Assembly (NCBI GenBank): GCA_003485715.1
Contig: DNIF01000006.1
Coordinates: 1 to 14,296, forward strand
From: Gammaproteobacteria bacterium
GTDB lineage: Bacteria; Pseudomonadota; Gammaproteobacteria; UBA7966
Length of the DNA stretch: 14,296 nucleotides
Direction: 5' to 3'
Shown in pieces: positions 1 to 9,000 of this stretch. Position numbers and translations under genes: made by a program. Position 1 is the stretch's first letter. Each line of letters starts with the position of its first letter. Below the pieces are notes generated by a model. The model searched no databases, had not been told where the DNA came from, and saw only the letters and a program-made list of their open reading frames with translations.

Positions 1-49
1 CGGCGACCTGTTCGAGTACGTTCAGGACGGTCGCGAGGTGAATCCGTGA
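1..49 (+). CDS. C-terminal end of an unidentified upstream gene (partial)
   Basis: Reading from base 2, the frame gives GDLFEYVQDGREVNP followed by TGA at 47-49. Only these 15 residues are inside the window, so the product cannot be identified. The composition is coding-like, and its stop codon overlaps the GTG start of pglW by a GTGA tetranucleotide. The Shine-Dalgarno-like GAGGTG used by pglW lies inside this gene. This arrangement implies that the BREX operon begins upstream of pglW. BREX-2 loci usually also carry brxD and brxHI, so one of those or a regulator is possible. That is inference from family context, not from the residues seen. Confidence 0.6.
   Translation, partial: GDLFEYVQDGREVNP
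35..40 (+). promoter_or_regulatory. Ribosome binding site of pglW
   Basis: GAGGTG lies five bases before the GTG at 46 and inside the end of the upstream gene. It supports the GTG as the true start, and it fits coupled translation with the upstream gene, whose TGA overlaps that GTG. Confidence 0.6.
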
Positions 50-3000
50 CGCTCGGCGCCGCTCGCTGGCACGTCATCGCCGAGTCCAACTTCGCGTGGG
101 AGCGCGAGGCGCTCGACTGGCTTCGAAGCCAGCTGCCCGACCGCGACCCCTGGCACGTCTGGACCAACTTCGAGTTCATCGACGACGAGGGCAAGGTCAG
201 CGAGGTCGATGCGCTGGTCCTTTCGCCGGCCGGTCTGTTCCTCGTCGAGATCAAGAGCCGCCCGGGCGTGCTGACCGGCGATGTGCACAGCTGGACCTGG
301 ACCACCGATGGCCGGTCGACCACGGTCGACAACCCGGTCATCCTCGCCAATCGCAAAGCCAAGCGCCTGGCCAGCCTGCTCAAACGGCAGCCGGCCATCA
401 CCAAGGCCAAGATCCGCCTGCCCTTTGTCGAGCCGGCGATCTTTCTCTCGTCCACCAGCCTGTCCTGTCGGCTCGAAGGGCTGGCCAAGTCGGCCACCTT
501 CCAGCGTGGCCGACCCGGCGCCTTGGGCGACCCGGGGATCGTCGGGGCGCTAGCCAACGGCGTCACCAACCGCTCGGCGACCACCGTCGACTCGCAGCAG
601 GCGCGCGCCATCGCTCGCGGCCTCACTGAGGCCGGCATCCGCCCCTCCAACAAGCACCGCCAGGTGGGCGACTACCGGCTGAGCAAGCTGCTGTCCGAGG
701 GTGAAGGGTTTCAGGATTGGGAAGCACAGCACGTCAGCATCGACACGGTTCATCGCCGTGTCCGCATCTACACCGTTGCTTCCGCCACCACCCCCGAGGC
801 CCGTGCCACCCGCGTGCGTCAGGCGCGGCGCGAGTTCGAGATCCTCGAAGGCATCGACCACCCCGGCATCCTGAAGGTCAAGGACTACAAGGAGACCGAA
901 CTCGGCCCGGCGCTGATCTTCGATCACGACCCCAAGGCCATGCGCCTCGATCACCTGCTGCGCGACCACGGCAAGGGTCTCTCGGTCACCCAACGCCTGC
1001 AGCTCGTGCGCGACATCGCCGAGACGCTGAAGTACGCCCACTCGAAGCGACTGTACCACCGCGCCCTGGGGCCGCAGAGCATCCTCGTTCACAGCATCGG
1101 CAGCGGTGCGCTGCATCTGCGGCTGATGAACTGGCAGACCGCGGCGCGCAACGTCGGTGAATCCGCGTCGCCATACACCGTTCACCGCACCACCGGCACC
1201 CAGCACGTCGAGGACTATGTCGAAGACCCGGGGATGATCTATCTCGCCCCGGAGACGACCCGCGCCGATCCTGCGCATGGTCCGAGCCTGGATGTGTTCT
1301 CGCTCGGCTGCATTGCCTACCAACTCTTCAGCGGCCAGCCGCCTGCCGAGTCGGTGCTCGAACTGGCCGAGAAGCTGCGCGTCGGTCAGGGGCTACGCCT
1401 GTCGGACGTGATGGATGGCTGCGGCGCGCGGCAGCAGGAGCTGATCCAGTTCGCCACCTGCCCCGACGTGCTCGCCCGCTACGACACGGTTCAGGACTTC
1501 CTCGATGACCTGGATCGCGTCGAGGACGAGCTCACTACCCCCGACCCGGAAGCCACGGTCGACCCCAGCGTCGCCAGCGCGGGCGATCGCCTGGACGGTG
1601 GCTTCACCGTCATCAAGCGAATGGGGCGCGGCTCCTCCAGTGACGCGCTGCTGGTGCGCAAGGACGGCAGCATTGAGGAGCACATTCTCAAGGTCGCCTG
1701 CGACGTCGCGCACAACGACCGCCTGGCCGCAGAAGGCGAAGTCCTCGCGCGGCTGCATCACCAGAACATCGTCGCCCATCGCGAGACGCTCACCGTCGCC
1801 GGCCGCACGGCCTTGCTGCTCAAGAGCGCCGGCAGCCGCACGATGGCCGAGAAGCTCAAGGAAGAGGGGCGCCTGTCGCTCGACATGCTGCAGCGCTTCG
1901 GAGAAGAGCTGACCGAAGCGGTGAACCACCTCGAAGCCGAAGGTGTGGCCCATCGCGACATCAAGCCCGAGAACATCGGCATCGCCGAGAACCGCACCGG
2001 CAAGCTGCAGCTCGTGCTGTTCGACTTCTCGCTGTGCCGCACGCCGGCCGACAACATCACGGCCGGCACGCATCCTTACCTCGACCCATTCCTGTCACTG
2101 CGCCGCCCGCCACGCTGGGACCTGTACGCCGAGCGCTTCGCGCTGGCCGTCACGCTCTACGAGATGGCGGTCGGCCAGCCGCCGGTCTGGGGCGATGGCC
2201 AGACCTCGCCGGCCATGCTCGACGTCGAGGCCACCATCGAGAGCGACGTCTTCGACCCGGTCACGCGCGAGGGCTTCACCGCATTCTTCTCCAAGGCCTT
2301 GAAGCGCGACTACCGCGAGCGCTTCGACAACGCCGAAGACATGCTGCGCGCATGGCGCGCGATCTTTGCCGCTCGCCAGACGGTTCATCCGGGCGAGACT
2401 GGCACAGCGGAGGGCCTGGCGGCCATTGCCATGACGGCCACGCCGCTCACCACGATGGCCGAGTTGGGCTACAGCCTGGAAGCGCAGGACATCCTGGAGC
2501 GCATGGGCATCCACAACGCCCGCGAACTGCTGGCCGTCGATCGCATCCGCTTTCGCTACCTGCGCGGTGTCGGCGACAAGATCCGCAAGGAGATCCGTCT
2601 CACCGCCAAGGAACTCGCCCGCCTGCGGCCCGACCTCACGCAGGGCCGCAGCACCGCGCACGACGCGGACGAGGAAGTCGGCGGCGCCGTCAGCGTCAAT
2701 GAACTGGCCGCGCAGTTGCTGCCGCGCCGCCCCGCCGGCGATGACCGCCCGGAGGAAGCCGCCCGCGCCCACTACCTCGGGCTGGACGACAATGTGCAGG
2801 CCGGCACCTGGCCCAACCTTGGCGAGTCGGCGCACGCCAATCAGGTGGACCGGGGCCTGCTTGCCGCCGCGCTCATCAAGGCCCGCGAGCGCTGGCTCAA
2901 GAACCCCGCATTCACCGAGCTGCGCCAGCAGCTCGACACCCTGCTGCGCAGCCAGGGCCAGGTGATGAGCGCTCACGAGAGCGCCATGGCCCTGCTCGCA

Positions 3001-4323
3001 CTGCGCGGCTGCGCGGCGCAGGACGACGCGGAGCGGCTGCGCCAGGCCACCGCCGTGCTGCGGGCCGCGGTCGAAGCGGAGTCGCACCTCGACCAGCCGC
3101 GATTCGAGGCGTTCGACCACCAGCCCTGTGCGTTGATTGCCAGCGCCTCCGCCTGGGCCGACTACGCGCGGCAGCTCGGCGCCGCCGCAGACGCCTGCGC
3201 CCTCGCCGATCCCCTGCTCCCGCCACCCCGCGTGCTCGAAACGCTGGAAGGCGTTCCCCTGCCCCCCGCCCTGGCCGCTGAAGGCGCCCCCGCGGCAGCG
3301 CTGCCCCCCACCCGCCTGCTGCGTCTGGCCGCCTCGGCCTCGCGCAAGGCGGCCTTATCCAGCCGCCAGGAGATCTACCCCCGCGGCATGGCGCCGCTGC
3401 AGGCCTTGCGCCAGTCCTTGGGCGCACTCATCGGCGCACCGCAACTGCGCCTGCGCGAAATCCAGGACCGCGTGCGCGGTCGCTACCCCGAGGCCGCGGC
3501 CTTGCCCGGCCGCCCCGAGCTGGACCGCCTGCTCGAAGAGGCCGGCGCGCCGCTGACTTGGGACCCGTCTGCCGCGGAAGGCGCCGGCGCGTACCGGCTC
3601 GCGACCTTGGGGCAAGCGCAGACGGCCGGCACCACCACGGTGTTTTCGCGCCACACCACCGAGCTGACCCTGCGGGCCGCTGGTGACGGCGCCAGCGCCG
3701 AACTCGCCGACGCTGCCGCCGTCGAGGAGCGCCTCACCCGAAGCCTTCAGCAAGGTGGCCTTCTGGTGCTGACCGTTCACCCGCGCATTGCGCGCCGGGC
3801 AGAAGCTGAACTGCTGCACCGCTTCGGGCAGCCCGGCACCCGGCCCGCGCCACTGCAGCGCGTGAACTTCGACGCGCTGCTGCTGGCCGCATTGCGTGAG
3901 CAGGCAACGGCCGCCCGTGTCGACTGGAACGTGGTCCTCGAGGCCGACGCTGCCGACCGCGGCAGCCGCCACTGGGTCAACCTGCAGCGGTTGGTGCAAA
4001 GAACGCTGCCCACGCTGCGCACCGCCCTGCTGCAAGCCACGGCGCCCATCCTGCTGGTCAGTGCCGGCCTGCTCGCGCGGTACGAGCTGATGACGCTCGC
4101 CACCGAGATCGAGGAGCACGCCGGCCGTCCGGGTCACACACCCAGTGTGTGGTTGCTGCTGCCCACGACGCACCAGGGCCTGCCGGTCATCGATGGCGTC
4201 GCGGTGCCGATCGTGAACAACCTTCAGAACACCCGCACGTTGGCGCTGGCGCAGGCCTGGGTGGAGAACCGGCATCGGGCCCCTGCTGTCCGCAAACGCA
4301 GCAGCAACGTGCGATCGCCGTGA
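46..4323 (+). CDS. pglW: BREX-2 serine/threonine kinase PglW (NERD + pseudokinase + kinase)
   Basis: This is a 1425-residue protein with the size and domain order of BREX type 2 PglW. Residues about 1-130 form a NERD nuclease-related domain with D55 and E68-I-K70 matching the expected catalytic triad. Residues about 206-495 form a first kinase fold that looks dead: HRALGPQS (338-345) replaces HRD-K-N, and MNW (361-363) replaces DFG, although an APE (401-403) remains. Residues about 515-795 form a second kinase with a glycine-rich loop (M526-S532), lysine K549, HRDIKPEN (636-643) and D660-F-S662. A helix-hairpin-helix-like segment (about 800-865, RGVGDK 840-845) follows. A long helical C-terminus includes a possible winged-helix region near 1134-1185. 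In Streptomyces, PglW is a kinase required for the Pgl phenotype, and its substrate is unclear. The GTG start has a good ribosome site and overlaps the previous stop. The NERD nuclease activity is inferred only. Confidence 0.9.
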   Translation: MTLGAARWHVIAESNFAWEREALDWLRSQLPDRDPWHVWTNFEFIDDEGKVSEVDALVLSPAGLFLVEIKSRPGVLTGDVHSWTWTTDGRSTTVDNPVILANRKAKRLASLLKRQPAITKAKIRLPFVEPAIFLSSTSLSCRLEGLAKSATFQRGRPGALGDPGIVGALANGVTNRSATTVDSQQARAIARGLTEAGIRPSNKHRQVGDYRLSKLLSEGEGFQDWEAQHVSIDTVHRRVRIYTVASATTPEARATRVRQARREFEILEGIDHPGILKVKDYKETELGPALIFDHDPKAMRLDHLLRDHGKGLSVTQRLQLVRDIAETLKYAHSKRLYHRALGPQSILVHSIGSGALHLRLMNWQTAARNVGESASPYTVHRTTGTQHVEDYVEDPGMIYLAPETTRADPAHGPSLDVFSLGCIAYQLFSGQPPAESVLELAEKLRVGQGLRLSDVMDGCGARQQELIQFATCPDVLARYDTVQDFLDDLDRVEDELTTPDPEATVDPSVASAGDRLDGGFTVIKRMGRGSSSDALLVRKDGSIEEHILKVACDVAHNDRLAAEGEVLARLHHQNIVAHRETLTVAGRTALLLKSAGSRTMAEKLKEEGRLSLDMLQRFGEELTEAVNHLEAEGVAHRDIKPENIGIAENRTGKLQLVLFDFSLCRTPADNITAGTHPYLDPFLSLRRPPRWDLYAERFALAVTLYEMAVGQPPVWGDGQTSPAMLDVEATIESDVFDPVTREGFTAFFSKALKRDYRERFDNAEDMLRAWRAIFAARQTVHPGETGTAEGLAAIAMTATPLTTMAELGYSLEAQDILERMGIHNARELLAVDRIRFRYLRGVGDKIRKEIRLTAKELARLRPDLTQGRSTAHDADEEVGGAVSVNELAAQLLPRRPAGDDRPEEAARAHYLGLDDNVQAGTWPNLGESAHANQVDRGLLAAALIKARERWLKNPAFTELRQQLDTLLRSQGQVMSAHESAMALLALRGCAAQDDAERLRQATAVLRAAVEAESHLDQPRFEAFDHQPCALIASASAWADYARQLGAAADACALADPLLPPPRVLETLEGVPLPPALAAEGAPAAALPPTRLLRLAASASRKAALSSRQEIYPRGMAPLQALRQSLGALIGAPQLRLREIQDRVRGRYPEAAALPGRPELDRLLEEAGAPLTWDPSAAEGAGAYRLATLGQAQTAGTTTVFSRHTTELTLRAAGDGASAELADAAAVEERLTRSLQQGGLLVLTVHPRIARRAEAELLHRFGQPGTRPAPLQRVNFDALLLAALREQATAARVDWNVVLEADAADRGSRHWVNLQRLVQRTLPTLRTALLQATAPILLVSAGLLARYELMTLATEIEEHAGRPGHTPSVWLLLPTTHQGLPVIDGVAVPIVNNLQNTRTLALAQAWVENRHRAPAVRKRSSNVRSP

Positions 4324-4351
4324 ACACCAAGGCAACGGATGTGATGCAGCC

Positions 4352-6070
4352 ATGCTGACCAAGCTGACGATCAGGAACTTCAAGCTTTTCACCGAAGCCG
4401 AGATCGAGTTGGGAGAGCGCGTCGTTTTCGTGGGGCCGAATAACGCCGGCAAGACCTCGGCGCTGCAGGCGCTGGCCTTGTGGAGCTACGGCGTGCGGCG
4501 CTGGGTGGAAAGGCGCGGTGCCGGCAACGTGCCGAAGGAGCGTGCCGGCGTCACGATCAACCGCCGTGACCTGATCGGCCTGCCCATACCCTCCGCAAAC
4601 CTGCTCTGGCGCGACCTGCATGTGCGCGAGGGCTATCGCGAAGCGAACCGGCAGAAGACGCGCAACGTCCCGATCGAGATCGCGGTCGAGGGTGTCGACC
4701 ATGGGCAGCTATGGATCGCCGATCTCGAGTTCGATTACGCGAACGAGGAGTCCTTCTACTGTCGATCGCGATTGTCCGGCGACGGTTCGCGCAAGGAAGT
4801 CCCGAAAGCGGCCGCGGACCTTCGCCTTGCGTACCTGCCGCCGATGTCCGGTCTGGCTGCCAATGAGACCCGACTCGACGAAGGGGCCATCGGCGTGCGC
4901 ATCGGCGAGGGGCGCACCGCCGAGGTGCTGCGCAACCTCTGCTGGCTGGCCCAGCAGCGCAGCAACGAGGACTGGCGCCGGATTGTCGAGCGCATGCAGA
5001 AGTTATTCGGCGTGACGCTCGACGACCCGGAATACATCAAGGAACGCGGTGAGATCGTGATGGCCTATCGCACGGGCGGCACCAAACTCGACCTCTCCGC
5101 CTGCGGCCGCGGACAGCAACAGACCCTGCTCCTGCTGGCGCACATGGCGGCCAACCCGGGTGCCGTGCTGCTGCTGGATGAACCCGACGCCCACCTGGAG
5201 ATCCTGCGCCAGCGTCAGATCTACGACCTGCTGACCGACACTGCGCAAGAGACACGCAGCCAGATCATTGCTGCCAGTCATTCGGAAGTCATCCTCAACG
5301 AAGCCTCCGGGCGCGACATGGTGGTCGCCTTCGTCGGTAGGCCGCACCGCATCGACGACCGCGGCAGCCAGGTCGCGAAGGCACTCAAGGAGATCGGCTT
5401 CGACCAGTACCTGCAGGCCCAGGCAACCGGCTGGGTGCTATACCTCGAGGGCTCGACCGATCTCGCCATCCTGCGCGCCTTCGCCCACCGGCTCGAACAC
5501 CCGGCGCAGGCCGCCCTGGATCGCCCCTTCGTGCATTACGTCGCCAACCAGCCCGGCCAGGCTCGTCACCACTTCTACGGCCTGCGCGAAGCCGTGCCGG
5601 CGCTCCAGGGCTTCGCGCTCTTCGACCGACTGGACAATCCCTTGCAGAGGGGCGATCCCAGCCTGACGCAACGCATGTGGCAGCGGTGCGAGATCGAGAA
5701 CTACCTGTGCCAGCGCGACACCTTGCTGGCCTGGGCCCGGGCACAAGGCGACGCGCAGGCGGGGGCGCTGTTCGCGAGCACCTGGAGTGATGCCATGGCG
5801 TCTGCCATCGAGGAAGTCTCCGCCGCGCTCGCCACGCTGGGCCGGCCCGATCCCTGGAGCACCGATGTCAAGGCGAGCGAGGACTTCCTGCAGCCCGTGT
5901 TGCAGAAGTTCTTCGATAAGCTCGGCTTGCCCAACCTGATGCGGAAGACCGACTACCACACCCTCGCCCCCTACGTTGCAGTGGCAGCCATTGACGCGGA
6001 GATCCGCAACGTCCTGGATGACCTTCACGGTGTCGCCCGTCGCGGCCAATCAGCCGAGGTTCTCTCGTGA
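4352..6070 (+). CDS. ABC-type AAA ATPase with C-terminal TOPRIM-like domain (OLD/PARIS-like), embedded in BREX
   Basis: This 572-residue protein is not part of the standard BREX-2 set. The N-terminus opens MLTKLTIRNFKLF like SMC/RecF-type AAA_15/AAA_21 ATPases, with Walker A GPNNAGKT (28-35). A signature-like LSACGRGQQQ (248-257), Walker B LLLDEPD (273-279) and an H-loop histidine in ASHSE (H310) follow. The C-terminal part starts with VLYLEGSTD (362-370), where E366 fits the TOPRIM glutamate. FDRLDN (424-429) sits where the acidic DxD pair is expected but has D-x-x-D spacing. CEIENYL (446-452) resembles a motif I associate with DUF4435/OLD-type TOPRIM proteins. Its length fits class 1 OLD nucleases or a fused AriA-AriB of PARIS. 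No in-frame alternative start lies just upstream, and the ribosome site is weak (CGGA, 12 bases away). Its TGA overlaps the GTG of pglX. A role as a nuclease or an anti-phage guard is inference. Confidence 0.8.
   Translation: MLTKLTIRNFKLFTEAEIELGERVVFVGPNNAGKTSALQALALWSYGVRRWVERRGAGNVPKERAGVTINRRDLIGLPIPSANLLWRDLHVREGYREANRQKTRNVPIEIAVEGVDHGQLWIADLEFDYANEESFYCRSRLSGDGSRKEVPKAAADLRLAYLPPMSGLAANETRLDEGAIGVRIGEGRTAEVLRNLCWLAQQRSNEDWRRIVERMQKLFGVTLDDPEYIKERGEIVMAYRTGGTKLDLSACGRGQQQTLLLLAHMAANPGAVLLLDEPDAHLEILRQRQIYDLLTDTAQETRSQIIAASHSEVILNEASGRDMVVAFVGRPHRIDDRGSQVAKALKEIGFDQYLQAQATGWVLYLEGSTDLAILRAFAHRLEHPAQAALDRPFVHYVANQPGQARHHFYGLREAVPALQGFALFDRLDNPLQRGDPSLTQRMWQRCEIENYLCQRDTLLAWARAQGDAQAGALFASTWSDAMASAIEEVSAALATLGRPDPWSTDVKASEDFLQPVLQKFFDKLGLPNLMRKTDYHTLAPYVAVAAIDAEIRNVLDDLHGVARRGQSAEVLS
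6056..6059 (+). promoter_or_regulatory. Ribosome binding site of pglX
   Basis: GAGG stands seven bases before the GTG at 6067, inside the 3' end of the ATPase gene. It supports this GTG as the pglX start and implies translation coupled to the embedded ATPase. Confidence 0.6.
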
Positions 6071-9000
6071 TCAACGCCCCCCGACTGCTCGCGGACCTGA
6101 CCCGCCTGCTCAAGCGCCTCGAAGACGACCTGCGCCAACGCATCGTCGAGGTGGCCGAGCTGAAGGCCGGCCTGCAGGCCGAGTGGCAGGCCGCGCGCGA
6201 CGCCGACCGCACGGCCGAGACCTTCGAGAGCTGGGCCGACCAGGTGATCACGCAGGCCGGCGTGCACTGGCTGCTCTCCTGCGTGTTCCTGCGCTTCATC
6301 GAAGACAACGAGCTGATCGAGCGCCCCTGGCTGGGCGGCACACCGCAGTCCGGCCGTCTGGCGCTGGCGCGCGACCGGCACGAGGCCTGGTTCCGCGAGC
6401 GGCCGCTCCTGAGCGACCGCGACTACCTGCTCGCGTCGTTCCGCGAAGCCGGCGCGCTGCCGGGGCTGCACACCTTCTTCGACGAGGCGCACAACCCGGT
6501 TTTTCGCCTCGGCATCAGTGGCGACGCCGCGATGGCGCTGCGTCAGTTCTGGCAGCAGGTGGACCCGAACACCGGCGCGCTGGCGCACGACTTCACTGAC
6601 CCGGACTGGAACACCCGCTTCCTCGGCGACCTCTATCAGGATCTGTCTGAGGCCGCTCGCAAGCGCTACGCGCTACTGCAGACGCCCGAGTTCGTCGAGG
6701 AGTTCATCCTCGACCGCACGCTGACGCCGGCGATTCGCGAGTTCGGTTTCCGCGAAGTGCGGATGATCGACCCGACCTGCGGCTCAGGCCACTTCTTGCT
6801 TGGCGGTTTTCGTCGGCTGGCTGATGAATGGCTTCGAAGCGAGCCGGCGCGCAACCCTCGCGACATCGCGCAGAGGGCGCTGGACGCTGTCTTCGGCGTG
6901 GACCTCAACCCGTTCGCGGTCGCGATCTCGCGCTTCCGTCTGCTGGTGGCGGCGCTCAATGTCAGCCGTGTCCATCGCCTGACAGAAGCGCCCGACTTTA
7001 AGCTGAACGTCGCCATTGGCGACAGCCTGCTGCACGGCAAGCGCTTCGGCATGACAGCGACCGATGGCATGTTTGAGGGCGCCGAGCACTACGCGGGTAC
7101 GGGCCTGGCGCACGCCTACGCGAGCGAGGATCTGGCGGAGGTGCAACGCATCCTCGGGCGCCAGTACCACGCAGTGGTGGGAAACCCCCCATACATCATC
7201 GTTCGTGACGCAGCACTTAACGCGGCCTACCGCGCGAGGTATGCAAGCTGCCACCGCCAGTACTCCCTCGGTGCCCCATTCACTGAGCGCTTCTTCGACC
7301 TTGCCTTGACAGGCAGCGACCGGCAATCCGCAGGGTACGTAGGCCTAATAACCGCGAACTCCTTCATGAAGCGTGAGTTCGGCAGCAAGCTGATAGAGCA
7401 TGTGCTGCCACGGCTTGACCTAACGCACGTGATCGACACCTCGGGGGCCTACATCCCTGGCCATGGGACTCCAACAACGATTCTCTTCGGAAGACACCGC
7501 TCACCACTAGGGCCAAGCGTCCGCGCCGTAATGGGAATCCAAGGCGAACCCACCGCCCCTCCAGATCCAGCCAGAGGCTTGGTTTGGTCAGCAATCGTGG
7601 AACAGATCGACCGTCCGAACAGCACTGGTCAGTTCGTTAGCACAAGCGATTTGGACAGATCCGTCCTCGCACACCACCCGTGGAGCCTCAGTGGCGGAGG
7701 TGGCTCAGACCTCCTTGAACATCTGAACGCGCAAGGCGATCACAAGCTCGGGGACATTTCGTCAGATATGGGAAGAACGAATGTCGTCGGCGAGGACGAC
7801 GTATGGCTCTTTGACGCCGATACCGGGCGACGAAGGCAAATAAGTCGTTACTTGGTTCCGTTCGTGATTGGAGAAGCGATCCGAGATTGGGACATAGTCG
7901 ATCCGCCCTACGCAATTTACCCTTATGACTCATTGGGTGGGCAGGCGGTCGACCCAGATGTGCCTCTGTCAAGGCACTTCTGGATCTATCGGACTCTCTT
8001 GAAGAACCGCACTGTGTTCGGGAAGTCCGTTGAGGAAAGAGGCGAGCCTTGGTTCGTTCACCTCGAACACTACAGAAGCAAGCTCGCTAGTCCCCTAAGC
8101 ATCGCGTTCAGCTTTGTCGGAACACACAACCATTTCGCACTTGATCGAGGCGGCAAGATTTTCAAGCAGTCCGCGCCAGTAATAAAGCTTCGAGACAAGT
8201 CTGAGACCCTTCACCAAGACCTTACAGCGGTACTGAATTCTTCGGTCGCTTGCTACTGGCTTAAGCAGGTCTGTCACTGCAAGGGTGGTGGCGGTATCAA
8301 CGAAGGACATCGCGGCGAGAAGTGGGAATTCTTCTATGAGTTCCCAACAACGAGCGTTGCTGAGTTTCCGTTGCCTCGCAATTGCAGGCCCTCCATGGCA
8401 ATCGAAATGGAAGCGCTGGCTAGGCGACTTGCATCGTTACAGCCCTTGGCTGTGCTCAACAAGGACCCCATTGATTCAGTAGGAGGCCTTAAGCACCGAC
8501 TTGCGGCATCGCAGGATGAAGCGGTCAAGACACGGAGAAAGATGATCTCCATGCAAGAGGAACTCGATTGGCAGTGTTACCAAGTTTATGGTCTTTGCGC
8601 TGAGCGTTTACACCATCTCACTCCACCCGCTATCTCGCAGGGAGAGCGTGCGTTCGAAATCGTCTTCGCTCGCCGGATGGCGGCAGGAATCGAATCGACT
8701 ACATGGTTCGAGCGACACGGGATAACACCAATCACTGAGATTCCAACTTCTTGGCCCGAAGATTATCGCGACGTGGTGGAGCGCCGGATCAAGTTGATTG
8801 AAAGCGACGCGAACATCGCGCTCATTGAGCGGCCGGAGTACAAGCGGCGCTGGAACTCGCCCTCTTGGGAGTCAATGCAACGGGACGCACTACGTAGCTG
8901 GCTGCTATCGCGGCTGGAGGCTCCACGCTACTGGACGGCTACAGCTGACGAGCCTACCCAGCTGACTTCCACTAGCCGCTTGGCCGACGCCGCTCGCGGT

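Noticed and set aside
3355..4452. Antisense open frame of 365 codons over the end of pglW
   Set aside because: It overlaps the conserved PglW C-terminus and the start of the ATPase gene, has no recognisable domain, and fits third-position GC bias.
6077..7190. Homopolymer C6 tracts in pglX (6077-6082 and 7185-7190) as phase-variation switches like the G-tract of Streptomyces pglX
   Set aside because: Six is short for slippage, and similar C6 runs occur elsewhere in the window, for example in pglW near 3258 and 3305, so they reflect base composition.
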